In this document: in pieces, positions 36,420-44,777 of the stretch | How the letters are laid out: the number at the start of each line of letters is the position of its first letter | Numbering within the stretch: position 1 is the stretch's first letter | Origin: Bog-793 sp963823945 | Lineage (GTDB): Bacteria > Actinomycetota > Acidimicrobiia > Acidimicrobiales > Bog-793 | Length of the DNA: 64,000 bases | Assembly (NCBI GenBank): GCA_963823945.1 | Contig: CAWGNK010000002.1 | Coordinates: 57,699 to 121,698 of the forward strand | Direction: 5' to 3' | Program-made: the position numbers and the translations under genes | The notes under the pieces: generated by a model | What the model was told of the DNA's origin: nothing | The model's input: the letters and a program-made list of their open reading frames with translations, nothing else | Database searches by the model: none

Positions 36420-37349
36420 ATGACTGCGCAACCACCAGACGACGGAAGCTGGAACCCGGGGCAGGTGATCGAAAGCAAGGCTTGGTCGGCGCCAGGTGTC
36501 CTCGTGCTGTTCCTCGGCATCGGGATGACGATGGCGGCCGGCACGCTGATGGGATTCGGCGCCGCCGAGGGCGGATGGATAGCGGCCGGTCCGATAGCCC
36601 GCCTCGCGGTCAGCTTCGCCCTGCTCATCGCGGCCGATCTGACGTTCCGCGGCCTGACAGCCGTCGTTCCCGGGGAAGCACGTGCCATCCAGCTCTTCGG
36701 CAGGTACCACGGGACCATTCGCGCCTCCGGATTGCACTGGGTGAACCCCTTCGCCAAGAGACGGAAGGTGTCGACCCGCGTCCGGAACCACGAGACCGCG
36801 GCCGCAAAGGTGAACGACGCCGACGGCAATCCCATCGAGATCGCGGCGGTGGTCGTCTGGCAGGTCCGAGACACGGCAAAGGCCATCTACGCCGTCGATG
36901 ACTTCACCAATTTCGTCGCCATCCAAACTGAGACGGCGGTCCGACACACGGCATCGAGCTACCCCTACGACAGCCGCGGGAGCGGCGCGCTGTCCCTGCG
37001 CGACAACGCCGAAGAAATCACGCAGCGGCTGTCGGCCGAGATCACTGACCGCGTGAGGTCTGCTGGAGTAACGATCATCGAGTCACGGCTCACCCGGCTG
37101 TCCTACGCCCCGGAGATCGCTCAGGCGATGCTGCGGGTGCAGCAGGCGAGCGCCGTGGTGGCTGCTCGACAGCGGATCGTCGAAGGGGCAGTCGGCATGG
37201 TCGAGCTGGCTTTGCAACGACTCGAGGAAAGGGACGTCGTCGAGCTCGACGAGGAGAAGAAGGCCGCGATGGTGTCCAACCTGCTCGTCGTCCTTTGCAG
37301 CGAGCAGGCGACCCAGCAGGTTGTCAACACTGGCTCCCTCTACCAGTAG
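36420..37349 (+). CDS. SPFH/Band 7 (prohibitin-like) membrane protein
   Basis: 309 aa. Two hydrophobic segments near the N-terminus (VLVLFLGIGMTMAAGTLMGF and IARLAVSFALLIAADLTF) anchor a Band 7 domain (VVPGEARAIQLFGRYHGTIRASGLHWVNPF, IEIAAVVVWQVRDTAKA, AVRHTASSYPYD, RSAGVTIIESRLTRLSYAPEIAQAML). SPFH proteins oligomerise as membrane microdomain scaffolds. It is followed 18 bp later by an RHH gene, which looks like one operon. Confidence 0.88.
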   Translation: MTAQPPDDGSWNPGQVIESKAWSAPGVLVLFLGIGMTMAAGTLMGFGAAEGGWIAAGPIARLAVSFALLIAADLTFRGLTAVVPGEARAIQLFGRYHGTIRASGLHWVNPFAKRRKVSTRVRNHETAAAKVNDADGNPIEIAAVVVWQVRDTAKAIYAVDDFTNFVAIQTETAVRHTASSYPYDSRGSGALSLRDNAEEITQRLSAEITDRVRSAGVTIIESRLTRLSYAPEIAQAMLRVQQASAVVAARQRIVEGAVGMVELALQRLEERDVVELDEEKKAAMVSNLLVVLCSEQATQQVVNTGSLYQ

Positions 37350-37367
37350 GACCGGTGCCGCAACGCG

Positions 37368-37571
37368 ATGAGTGAGCGCAAGGGCGTGCTGCTGCGGCTC
37401 GACCCCGCTGTCCATGACGCACTGGCCCACTGGGCCGCCGACGAGCTGCGCAGCACGAACGCGCAGATCGAGTTCCTGTTGCGCAGGGCACTGGCCGGAG
37501 CTGGCCGACTACCCAGCCACGCAACCGAGATGCGCAAGCCCGGTAGGCCGAGGCGAGAGAACCCGTCCTAA
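37368..37571 (+). CDS. Ribbon-helix-helix (Arc/CopG-type) DNA-binding protein
   Basis: 67 aa. GVLLRLDPAVHDALAHWAADELRSTNAQIEFLLRRAL matches the beta-strand plus two-helix plan of Arc-like repressors (the Arc-type 'LRLDP..HDAL..WA..ELRS.NAQIE.LLR.AL'). It follows the SPFH gene in the same orientation. No toxin gene is adjacent, so regulation of the SPFH operon through the upstream TATGATA repeats is the simplest guess. Confidence 0.8.
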   Translation: MSERKGVLLRLDPAVHDALAHWAADELRSTNAQIEFLLRRALAGAGRLPSHATEMRKPGRPRRENPS

Positions 37572-37638
37572 GCCGCCTCCGGGGAGCTCGCGAACACCCG
37601 CGGAGTACCGTCAACGCCAGCAACGAGGAGCGGCGACC

Positions 37639-38160
37639 ATGACCTTTTCCACGCAGCTCGGCGGTGACCTCACTCGGGATGACCTCGCGCTGCGGAGGCG
37701 CGAGGCCCGCGCCTACGAGGACGGGTACAAACAAGGAATCGCCGATCAGACCGGCCCGACGCGTCGCAAACTCGCCGGGGCGGGCGCCGCGGGCGCAGTA
37801 CTCGTGTGGGCGCTCGGCCGACGAAGGCACCCGCTCGGGACGCTGTTCATTCTCGGCGGACTCGCGGCTCTCGTCGCAGCCGTCGCGATCTTCTGGGTGC
37901 TCGTCGCCATCGCACTCGTAATCGGAGCGGTCGCGTTCGTCGCCTGCGACGGGCGGCGCGTACCGGGACCAGCCTGGCCGGTCCTTGTCGCGGCCGGGAT
38001 CGTCTTCGCGGCCATGCTCCCCGTGTCACTCTGCCTGACCCTTCCGGCTGGGATCGGCGCAGCTCTCGCAAGTCGCAAAGCGCGAGCTACGCAACTACCC
38101 GAACTCGCCCCACCGAGCCGTGTCCGCGACACGGACGCCGATAGCGATCGGCCGTTCTGA
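37639..38160 (+). CDS. Small membrane protein of unknown function
   Basis: 173 aa with about four hydrophobic segments (residues ~48-145) between a charged N-terminus (DDLALRRREARAYEDGYKQGIADQ) and a polar C-terminal tail. GAGGAG eight bases before the ATG supports the start. No family recognised; position suggests it may belong with the SPFH-RHH operon 67 bp upstream. Confidence 0.6.
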   Translation: MTFSTQLGGDLTRDDLALRRREARAYEDGYKQGIADQTGPTRRKLAGAGAAGAVLVWALGRRRHPLGTLFILGGLAALVAAVAIFWVLVAIALVIGAVAFVACDGRRVPGPAWPVLVAAGIVFAAMLPVSLCLTLPAGIGAALASRKARATQLPELAPPSRVRDTDADSDRPF

Positions 38161-38366
38161 ATCGAGCCCGCGTGGTCAAACCGGCGGAGCACCGCCATTT
38201 CGAATTCCACGCCGGACGGGTCAGCCTCCCGTGAGCTGAACGAACTCATCCGATCCGCGTCACGCTTCACCCAGCCCCCTCAGCCTCAACATGAGCCAAC
38301 GTGGATCGCCGTGTCGGGCGACGTGCGCGCGATGATGCAAGCACACCGATTGTGAACGGAGGTCCC

Positions 38367-39136
38367 GTGTCGGATCGATTGCCGCCTGGTGGCTGGTATC
38401 CCGATCCGTGGCGGGTCGCTGCGCAGAGATGGTGGGACGGGAGCCAGTGGACCCCTTGGGTGTTCCCACCCGCACCGGGTCCGGGCATGTCCACGGCCGA
38501 GGTGGCGTCGGCCCGACGGACCGAGGACCGGACCTGGAGTGGGCGCGAGCTGCCGTTTGTCGGTATGGCCTCGTCGCTGTGCTGGAGGCGTGCACGTTTT
38601 TCGCGCTTGCCGGGCGGATCCGCGTGTTCATCCACTCGTTCATTCACGATCTGCAAGCCGCTCAGGCGGGCAAATCTCCGACATTTCACCTGAACGGCTT
38701 CTACAAGTTTCAATTAGCCGGAGATGTCGGCGAACTCTTGGTCGCTGCTGTCGGAATCGTCTTCTTGATCTGGCAGTACAGCGCAGCCAGAGTCGCTCGT
38801 GGGCTCGGCGACCCGGCTCAGACCTCGCCCGGCTTTGGTGTCGCATCGTGGTTCATCCCAATCATCAATCTCTGGTTTCCGTACTGGGCGCTTAGCGATT
38901 GCCTGCCACCGGGACATCGGCTCAGACCCACCGCTCTGTGGGCCTGGCTCGCATACATCAGTTCTGGTCTCCTCATTCCGGCGGCGGCCATCACGGCGTA
39001 CTTCTCCGAGCTTGGCGCCGTCGTCCCGCTTGTACTGGTTCTCGCCACCATGACAACCGCGGCCACGCTCGGATGTCGCCTGATCTCTGCTGTGAATCAG
39101 GCTCACCACCTGGTCGTGCAACCGAACACCCCATAG
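38367..39136 (+). pseudogene. DUF2510-DUF4328 membrane protein, frameshifted
   Basis: From GTG 38367 (GGAGG four bases upstream) the N-terminus carries a DUF2510 module (LPPGGWYPDPWRVAAQRWWDGSQWTPWV). The frame then breaks, and the C-terminal four-TM DUF4328-like domain (YGLVAVLEACTFFALAGRI...GFGVASWFIPIINLWFPYWALSD) is in a different frame to the stop at 39136. The junction lies between about 38500 and 38570; loss of one base there would explain it. Function of these actinobacterial membrane proteins is unknown. Confidence 0.75.
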
Positions 39137-39289
39137 CACCCACCGTTCCTACCACTCCACCCCGACGTCCCCACGCGGGCAAATGTGGGTGCCTCTGTCG
39201 AGATCCTCCGGCTGTCCCGTGTCTACTTCCACCAGCGCTCTCCGCGATGCGGGTGTGCTTCTGACGGCGCTCTTGCCGGCTAGGGCGCG

Positions 39290-39305
39290 AACCCACGCGT
39301 GGGTT
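39290..39305. promoter_or_regulatory. 16-bp perfect palindrome before the lipoprotein gene
   Basis: AACCCACGCGTGGGTT, followed by TTCG, ends 11 bp before the ATG at 39317. It could be a repressor site or a compact hairpin that affects initiation. The 39137-39289 interval shows no gene. Confidence 0.4.
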
Positions 39306-39316
39306 TTCGTGAGACC

Positions 39317-40447
39317 ATGAGCGCGGTGCGCAAGCTCCGAGTGGTCGGCGCCACAGTCCTGGTGCTGACCCTCGCCGCCTGTACGAGTTCCACCGACCCC
39401 GCGGCGCAGATTGAAGCGCACGTTCACGTGACCCCGACCGCTGTGACCGGTGCCGCGGGTGACTTCTGGCTCCTGGGCGAGTACCCCTGTCCTAGCGGGA
39501 CGTGTCCTGTTGTCATGCGCAGCGCCAACGGCGGGAACTCCTTCGTTAGGGTCGGGTCGCCGCCCGCCTCAGTTGTCTACCTCGACTTCGTGAACCGCGA
39601 GGACGGCTATGCCTGGGGCGACAAGGGACCGAGTACCGGGACACCCCTCTATTGGACCGCGAACGGCGGTGCAGCGTGGCACCTTGCACTTGCCCACTTT
39701 CGTTGGTATCCCGCCGCGACGATCGCCCTCACCAATAAGCGCGCCTATGCGCTCGTCACGAAGGACTGTGTATCCAACAGTCCCTGCACATCCCTTGAGC
39801 TGGCGTCGTCATCGGTGACGAGCAATGTCTGGACGATAAGCCAACTGCCTCCCGCCGTAGATGAGCAGGTCAAGAACGACGCTTTTGTCACATTGGCAGC
39901 CTTTGGGTCGAAGGTCTGGCTCGTTGTGGTCGGGGTCAACGGGAAGGCCCTCCTGTTCGTGTCCCCGAGTGACGGCCGCAGCTTTGCAAGCCTTCCGAGC
40001 ACCGGATTGGAGGGCATCGCCTGTAACACCACGGCCACTTCGGCTTCGACGATGTGGGGCTTCTGCGGCACCGGCAACTTTGGTTATGCGGCGCGCTCAA
40101 GCAACGGTGGGCGGCACTTTGTGACTTTGGGCCCCGTTTCAACGAACGGCGGCAGCGTCGCACCTGTTTCAAATGACGAGGCCATCTTCCTGGACGCTAC
40201 GACCACGACGAATCTGCTACTGACCCGAGACGGCGGAGCACACTTCCGCCCCGTGCGTTTCAGTTCCTTGTGGGAGTCCCCAAGCTACGGCGCCACTGCT
40301 TATGCCAATCCGACAACGTGGCTAGTGCTGGGCGCACAAGGACCTGCCGAGCCCAAACTGAAGTGGCGCACCGTGATGTGGCGCACCTCCGACGGCGGGC
40401 GTTCCTGGCAGCGAGTGAACACCCCGATGCTGGAAACCGGAAGATGA
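39317..40447 (+). CDS. Lipoprotein with YCF48/BNR-type beta-propeller repeats
   Basis: 376-aa exported lipoprotein: signal peptide with lipobox VLTLAAC at residues ~20. The mature part has repeated Asp/Asn-box-like units (MRSANGGNSFVRVG, YWTANGGAAWHLA, ARSSNGGRHFVTLG, LLTRDGGAHFRPV, WRTSDGGRSWQRV), as in sialidase-like or YCF48 propellers. The preferred ATG 39317 begins a standard signal peptide. Its stop overlaps the next gene by four bases (ATGA). Function unknown. Confidence 0.75.
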   Translation: MSAVRKLRVVGATVLVLTLAACTSSTDPAAQIEAHVHVTPTAVTGAAGDFWLLGEYPCPSGTCPVVMRSANGGNSFVRVGSPPASVVYLDFVNREDGYAWGDKGPSTGTPLYWTANGGAAWHLALAHFRWYPAATIALTNKRAYALVTKDCVSNSPCTSLELASSSVTSNVWTISQLPPAVDEQVKNDAFVTLAAFGSKVWLVVVGVNGKALLFVSPSDGRSFASLPSTGLEGIACNTTATSASTMWGFCGTGNFGYAARSSNGGRHFVTLGPVSTNGGSVAPVSNDEAIFLDATTTTNLLLTRDGGAHFRPVRFSSLWESPSYGATAYANPTTWLVLGAQGPAEPKLKWRTVMWRTSDGGRSWQRVNTPMLETGR

Positions 40448-41268
40448 GCACAGCGCGCAAACTGGGCGCTGTCGTGATGGTGGTCCCGGCACTTCTCCTC
40501 GGCGCTTGCACGACTGCCGTCTCGCTCACCCACCAAGCCGTCGGCTTGGGTAAGCATGGTGCCCCGAGCCTTTGCGAAGGTCAGCTGGCGCGACAGGAAA
40601 CGACGGTTGGCGGCAGCGAACCATCGGAGGTGCCGCCAGGGGCGACCGCGGTCCGCCTCTGTTCGGGCATCCCAGAGGCACCGAGGCTGATGTCCTTGAA
40701 ACAACAAAGGGCCGGAGTTCTCCTCAGCGCCTACGCCGCAAACGCCCTTGCGGTCCTCATCAATGAGGCACCACAGGGAGGTCCTCTGACGAAGCGGTAC
40801 GCCGCACATAGCCCTGACGATGTGCTGCTCTTCGGGTATTCCTCTCGCGACGAGGTCGTCGTTGACATCGTCGGCTTTGGCCCCCTTCGATCGCTCGCCT
40901 ACCTCGGCGGACACGCCAGAGTGCTCGACTCCCCGCTCACGATCGACCTTGACGCAACGGCTGGGTCTACCGGGTCCAGCCCCCTCGCTCCGGACGTCGA
41001 GGGAATGCCGCTCGTCGAGGCGGGCCGGGTCGCCACCGCGAAGCGCTTTGCTGCAGGCGTCGGCGGCGAGGAGCTGGATCCTTTCGTGAGATTCGGGAGC
41101 GTGCTGCTGCAGGACCCGCCGGCGGGATTCCGTGGGATCGGTAGCCAGCTGGACCTCATCATCGCTGTCGGCCGGGAGCCACCCTGTTCATCGTCCGACT
41201 TGGTCTTCCAGTACGTAGGAGCCGAACCCATGAACTTCCTCTACGACATGGGTTCAGTCGTTGTCCGG

Positions 41269-41276
41269 GATGTTTC
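41269..41276. repeat. Target-site duplication, left copy
   Basis: GATGTTTC directly abuts the left terminal repeat and is identical to 44770-44777 next to the right repeat. It also reads as codons Asp-Val-Ser of the interrupted lipoprotein gene. Confidence 0.92.
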
Positions 41277-41300
41277 GGCGTTGTGTCCGTTGACGCACCC
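41277..41300. repeat. Left terminal inverted repeat of the transposon
   Basis: 24 bp, starting GGCGTTGTGTCC and ending GACGCACCC; exact reverse complement of 44746-44769. Confidence 0.92.
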
Positions 41301-41302
41301 AA

Positions 41303-42808
41303 CTACTCGTCGTCAGAGTCATTCTCGGGTTCTGGTTCCTCGAACATTGCCGGGGCGCGGGTAGCCATCCCCCTGGCGCTCGGGGTAGCAGCTCTTGACC
41401 GGCGGCGACTGACGTTCGCGGCTAGCGAACCGAGGTCGGGCATTTCGATCTTCCTACCATCCAACAGTTCGGCCACAGTCAAGAGCTGAATCCGCGGGTA
41501 TCGCTGTCCCCATGTCCCTTCGTAACTGCCCGCGTCGGCTGCCTCTGCTCGCATCGGTCCCGTGGGCCGCTCCATTGAGATCAATACTCCGATAGCGGCC
41601 TGCTCGCGGTCGAGGACACCGCGCAAGTCACGAACATGCGCGACGCCGGTATGTCCCGCTTTGACCGACATGACGACCTGTTTTGTCTTTCCGCCTTGCT
41701 CATCATGGAAGTTCAGCCGCCCGTCAATCCCGTGGTCAGCCCCCTTCTTTTGCTCGACGGGGCGAGCGCCGACAAGTCCGAGCGCCCACCATTGGAACTG
41801 GTAGGGGTCGTTATGGGCCAACTCCTGCGCTCCTGTGATGTCCGTGGGTTCGCCTACGACTTCGTAGGTGGCGTCAGTCCCGTAGATGTCCGCGAGACGA
41901 TGCTTGATGAGATTGACGGCAAGATGCGTGATGTCGATGCCGATCCATTGTCGTCCGAGCGCCTGCGCGGCGACGATGGCTGTGCCGCACCCGCAGAATG
42001 GATCGAGCACTACGTCACCGGGGTTCGAGCTGGCTTCGATGATCCGTTCGAGGAGGGCTGTGGGCTTCTCTGTTGGGAAGAGTTGCTTGATCGGCGGCAC
42101 CCGCCCGATGTCCCACACGTCATCCATGCGGACTCCCGCTGAGTCCTCGTCTGCCATCTGTGCCGGTAGTCGTCGGCCAGTCTCGTCATAGCCGGAGACG
42201 ATGCGAGCCTTACCGAAGCGCCCGAGCGTGGACGCGGCACGCTCCATATAGAGCTGGTTGAACGTGTGCCCCGCACCGGGGGCGAGCACGTAGAACAAGA
42301 TCACGTCGTGGTTGCGTTGGAAGGTGTACTTGCCTCCCGACCACTTCCGGTAGTGCCAGACAATCTCATTGGAGAAATGGTCGTGTCCGAAGATCGCGTC
42401 CATGAGGATTTTCAAGTAGTGGCTGGCAGTCGGATCGCAATGGAGGTATATCGACCCCGTTGGCTTGAGTACGCGGCGCAGCTCGACAAGCCGCGGAGCC
42501 ATCATCGAGAGGTAAGCGAGTAGGTCAGACGGGCCGAGCAGCGTCCGCATCGCAATCAGGGCATCCGCTACTCCCCCCCCATTTTCTACGACCCATTCGT
42601 AGTCAGAGACAGCGGCCTGGTCCCAACGCCAGGTGTCCGTGAATGCCTGAACCTGCGCGGCGGCGCGAGACCCGTCCTGCTCGGCGAAAAGCACGTTGTA
42701 GTTGGCGTTGGAGTTGAACGGCGGATCAAGGTAGACGAGATCGACTGATCCGCTCTCGACATGCTGACGGAGCACGTCGAGGTTGTCTCCGTAGTACAGC
42801 CTGTTCAC
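41303..42808 (-). CDS. DNA N4/N6 methyltransferase fused to a restriction-endonuclease-like domain (transposon passenger)
   Basis: 501 aa. The order of motifs is beta-class: DLVYLDPPFNSN (motif IV, N-terminal), a middle target-recognition part, then VVLDPFCGCGTAIVAAQALGRQWIGIDI (motif I). Residues ~330-440 form a domain like Mrr/PD-(D/E)XK nucleases: DPYQFQWWALGLVGA, KKGADHGIDGRLNF and KQVVMSVKAG, with Asp (GIDG) and Lys (VKAG) in the expected places; an acidic low-complexity tail (EEPEPENDSDDE) ends it. GTG start 42808 is three bases after the stop of the 53-aa gene. It could protect the element from restriction or modify its target or ends; recognition site unknown. Confidence 0.88.
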   Translation of the reverse strand: MNRLYYGDNLDVLRQHVESGSVDLVYLDPPFNSNANYNVLFAEQDGSRAAAQVQAFTDTWRWDQAAVSDYEWVVENGGGVADALIAMRTLLGPSDLLAYLSMMAPRLVELRRVLKPTGSIYLHCDPTASHYLKILMDAIFGHDHFSNEIVWHYRKWSGGKYTFQRNHDVILFYVLAPGAGHTFNQLYMERAASTLGRFGKARIVSGYDETGRRLPAQMADEDSAGVRMDDVWDIGRVPPIKQLFPTEKPTALLERIIEASSNPGDVVLDPFCGCGTAIVAAQALGRQWIGIDITHLAVNLIKHRLADIYGTDATYEVVGEPTDITGAQELAHNDPYQFQWWALGLVGARPVEQKKGADHGIDGRLNFHDEQGGKTKQVVMSVKAGHTGVAHVRDLRGVLDREQAAIGVLISMERPTGPMRAEAADAGSYEGTWGQRYPRIQLLTVAELLDGRKIEMPDLGSLAANVSRRRSRAATPSARGMATRAPAMFEEPEPENDSDDE

Positions 42809-42811
42809 GCG

Positions 42812-42973
42812 TTAGGCATCTGTCTGAGAGTCCTGCTCATCGTCCTTCGATTCAAGATCATCACGTTTGACCCGTAGTAGTTGCTTGAGCGCCGTTATGA
42901 AATCAAGCGGATACAGGCTGAATCGTTCATCGCGCTCGGCAGGAGTCGGATCGTGCGACTTTGGCCGTGGCAT
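42812..42973 (-). CDS. 53-aa charged protein preceding the methyltransferase
   Basis: Short gene between transposase and methyltransferase: begins MPRPKSHDPTPAERDERFSL, continues YPLDFITALKQLLRVKRDD and has an acidic end. It ends three bases before the methyltransferase start and begins 14 bp after the transposase stop, so the spacing supports a real coupled gene. No family is assigned; short proteins with an 'FSL.PLDF..AL..LL' core accompany other mobile methyltransferase genes as far as I recall, which is weak evidence. Confidence 0.6.
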   Translation of the reverse strand: MPRPKSHDPTPAERDERFSLYPLDFITALKQLLRVKRDDLESKDDEQDSQTDA

Positions 42974-42987
42974 GGCAATCAGCCTAA

Positions 42988-43965
42988 CTACGGGGTGACG
43001 CTTTGCGGCGTATCGCTTGCGTATGTCAGTCGCTTGCCGCCGACCTTCCCGGCCAGACGGTGCATCCTCTCTGTGTCGCTCATGTCACATGTCGAGTACC
43101 GGAAGTCGAACTCGGCAAGGTAGCGGTCCAGGTGCTCGGGCGAGACGTGGTGATGTGTGCCGTCAATACTCCGCTTGAGCTGGGAAAAGTAGTTCTCAGC
43201 TTGATTCGTTCCTGCGCCGTTCAGCACGTACTGGCCGATGGTGTGATTCACCGCGACGTGTCCGGCCATGTCGGCACCGATGGCCTCGTAGGTGGGCGCC
43301 GAGTCAGTGTGGAGCGTCGATGCCTTCATCGCTACGTTGTCAGTGATGACCTTGCGCAGCGTCTTGCCGTCCACGTTGGCGACGACACGCGACCGGACTT
43401 CCCCGGTGGACTTGTTGATGAGGCTTACGACAGGCGTCTTATCAGTCTTGCCTTGCTTGGAGCCAACGCGCTTGTTGGCGTGACGGTTCTTAGGCTCGCC
43501 GCCCACCCACGTCTCGTCGGCCACGACAGTGCCGGTGAACAGGCCGCCAGAAGGGCTGGCGGTCATCGCTTCGCGGATGCGGTGGAGCATGAACCAAGCT
43601 GACCGTGGCGTCAGGTCGTACTTGCGCTCAATCTCCCGAGCGGCCACGCCGTTCTTGCTTGCGCACATCTCGAAGAAGACCATGACCCATTTACTGACCG
43701 GAATGTGGGTGCCGTGCATGACGGTTCCGGTCAGGACCGAGAACTGCTGGCGGCAGTCCCGACACTTCCAAAGGCGGCGCTGAGTCTCACGGCCACGATT
43801 GTCCTTGCGGACACCGGCCCGAGGCTTGAGGAAGTAGTGGTCATTGATCGATCCGCAGTGCGGGCACACTGGCTTACCGTCCCAGCGTAAGTCCTCAAGA
43901 ACACGGTATGCGTCCGCCTCGGTCGGGATCATTCGGGCGATTGAGGTCATGGTCAACTTGTCCAT
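42988..43965 (-). CDS. IS1595-family transposase
   Basis: 325 aa. The N-terminal zinc ribbon (CPHCGS ... CRDC, residues ~35-73) is diagnostic of IS1595/ISXO2-type enzymes, followed by a helix-turn-helix region (NGVAAREIERKYDLTPRSAWFMLHRIREAM) and the DDE-type catalytic core: Asp in VADETWVGG, Asp in LHTDSAPTY and the third acidic position in NQAENYFSQLKRSIDG. Length and motifs are complete, so the enzyme is likely active. It moves the surrounding element through the 24-bp terminal repeats. Confidence 0.93.
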   Translation of the reverse strand: MDKLTMTSIARMIPTEADAYRVLEDLRWDGKPVCPHCGSINDHYFLKPRAGVRKDNRGRETQRRLWKCRDCRQQFSVLTGTVMHGTHIPVSKWVMVFFEMCASKNGVAAREIERKYDLTPRSAWFMLHRIREAMTASPSGGLFTGTVVADETWVGGEPKNRHANKRVGSKQGKTDKTPVVSLINKSTGEVRSRVVANVDGKTLRKVITDNVAMKASTLHTDSAPTYEAIGADMAGHVAVNHTIGQYVLNGAGTNQAENYFSQLKRSIDGTHHHVSPEHLDRYLAEFDFRYSTCDMSDTERMHRLAGKVGGKRLTYASDTPQSVTP

Positions 43966-44073
43966 GCCCCCATTGTCTCAGATGGGTGTATCAAAGGAGA
44001 TTGACGACTGAATCCCGCGAAATCGCAGATCAGCGACACGCGCGCCGAGCAAAGTGCTATAGTAATCGTCACG

Positions 44074-44142
44074 TGGAGGCGACGGGCATTGAACCCGCTT
44101 CAGGTGGATGATAGGCCGACCGTAGGTCCAATACCCGCCCCC
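44074..44142 (-). ncRNA. tRNA-like element (acceptor stem plus T-arm) inside the transposon
   Basis: Read on the minus strand, GGGGGCG (44142-44136) pairs with CGCCTCC (44081-44075; one G-U), and directly before the latter a T-arm folds: GCGGG-TTCAATG-CCCGT. The geometry of acceptor and T-stem is that of a tRNA or tmRNA 3' end. The 37 bases between do not form a normal anticodon arm; a GACC-TAC-GGTC mini-hairpin lies there. CCA is not encoded. It may be a degenerate tRNA, a captured tRNA/tmRNA end, or a functional tRNA mimic. Confidence 0.4.
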
Positions 44143-44204
44143 GTGAAATGAGTGAAGCGGTCTGGTTGATCGGTATGAACGATTAGCCAGGCCGCTTTGC
44201 TTAT

Positions 44205-44636
44205 CTACATCGGACTGTCCAGCCCGATGCCTCTATCGCGTTGACGCCACTTGCTCGACTTGTAGCGACCTTCGGTCGTTCGGTAGATGGTGCGATGTTC
44301 CATTGCGGCCCCAATAGCGGAGCGCACAGAGTTGCCGGGGTTCTTGGCATGTATCGGCGTGCCTCGCGACTCGTACTCGGCTAGTACCTCGGCGGCCGAC
44401 CAGTCGCGGTCGTCCTCTTGGAGCAATGCAACAAGCATCTCTCGGACGCTCGGGCGCGGAGCGAAGCGTGGTCCGATCACGTCGAACGCGGCCGGTACGC
44501 TCTGTTGCGTGGTGAGCACAGCGAGGAACGATTCGATGTGCTCTAGCTCTGCGTCGATGCGCTTTCGTTCCTCAAGGCGCTTGATCCGCCTCTCAAGGAG
44601 AATGTCAACAAGTTCGTCATCGTGCTCGGTAGCCAT
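44205..44636 (-). CDS. Winged-helix/coiled-coil protein of the transposon
   Basis: 143 aa from ATG 44636 (an earlier in-frame ATG at 44684 is less likely). A charged helical N-terminal half (ELVDILLERRIKRLEERKRIDAELEHIESFLAVL) is followed by a winged-helix-like domain (SVREMLVALLQEDDRDWSAAEVLAEYESRGTPI...NSVRSAIGAAMEHRTIYRTTEGRYKSSKW). It is the first gene inside the right terminal repeat and may regulate the element or help the transposase; no named family is asserted. Confidence 0.6.
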   Translation of the reverse strand: MATEHDDELVDILLERRIKRLEERKRIDAELEHIESFLAVLTTQQSVPAAFDVIGPRFAPRPSVREMLVALLQEDDRDWSAAEVLAEYESRGTPIHAKNPGNSVRSAIGAAMEHRTIYRTTEGRYKSSKWRQRDRGIGLDSPM

Positions 44637-44745
44637 GCCACGAGACACTACCGCCCTCGTACCATCGTCATGCGCATTTATCACATATTCTTTGGCACAC
44701 CCTGTAGCGACACGCCGCGTGTCACCAAATGCCGCAGGTCACAAG

Positions 44746-44769
44746 GGGTGCGTCAACGGACACAACGCC
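44746..44769. repeat. Right terminal inverted repeat of the transposon
   Basis: 24 bp, exact reverse complement of 41277-41300. The start of the first element gene (44636, minus strand) is 110 bp inside it, leaving room for a promoter. Confidence 0.92.
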
Positions 44770-44777
44770 GATGTTTC
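44770..44777. repeat. Target-site duplication, right copy
   Basis: GATGTTTC adjoining the right terminal repeat; identical to 41269-41276. Eight bases is the expected duplication for the IS1595 family. Confidence 0.92.

Larger units (their letters stand above)
41277..44769 (-). mobile_element. IS1595-type transposon with DNA methyltransferase passenger
   Basis: 3,493-bp complete element. Perfect 24-bp terminal inverted repeats begin GGCGTTGTGTCC (41277-41300 and, inverted, 44746-44769), flanked by an 8-bp direct duplication GATGTTTC (41269-41276 and 44770-44777); 8 bp is the known IS1595-family duplication length. All genes run leftwards: winged-helix protein, tRNA-like element, transposase, 53-aa protein, methyltransferase-nuclease fusion. 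The last stop codon lies two bases from the left repeat. IS1595 members with passenger genes are known; this combination is not one I recognise. Confidence 0.9.

Noticed and set aside
43908..44111. 67-aa frame ending VEATGIEPASGG
   Set aside because: Same type of artefact: it is the complement of the T-arm of the tRNA-like element.
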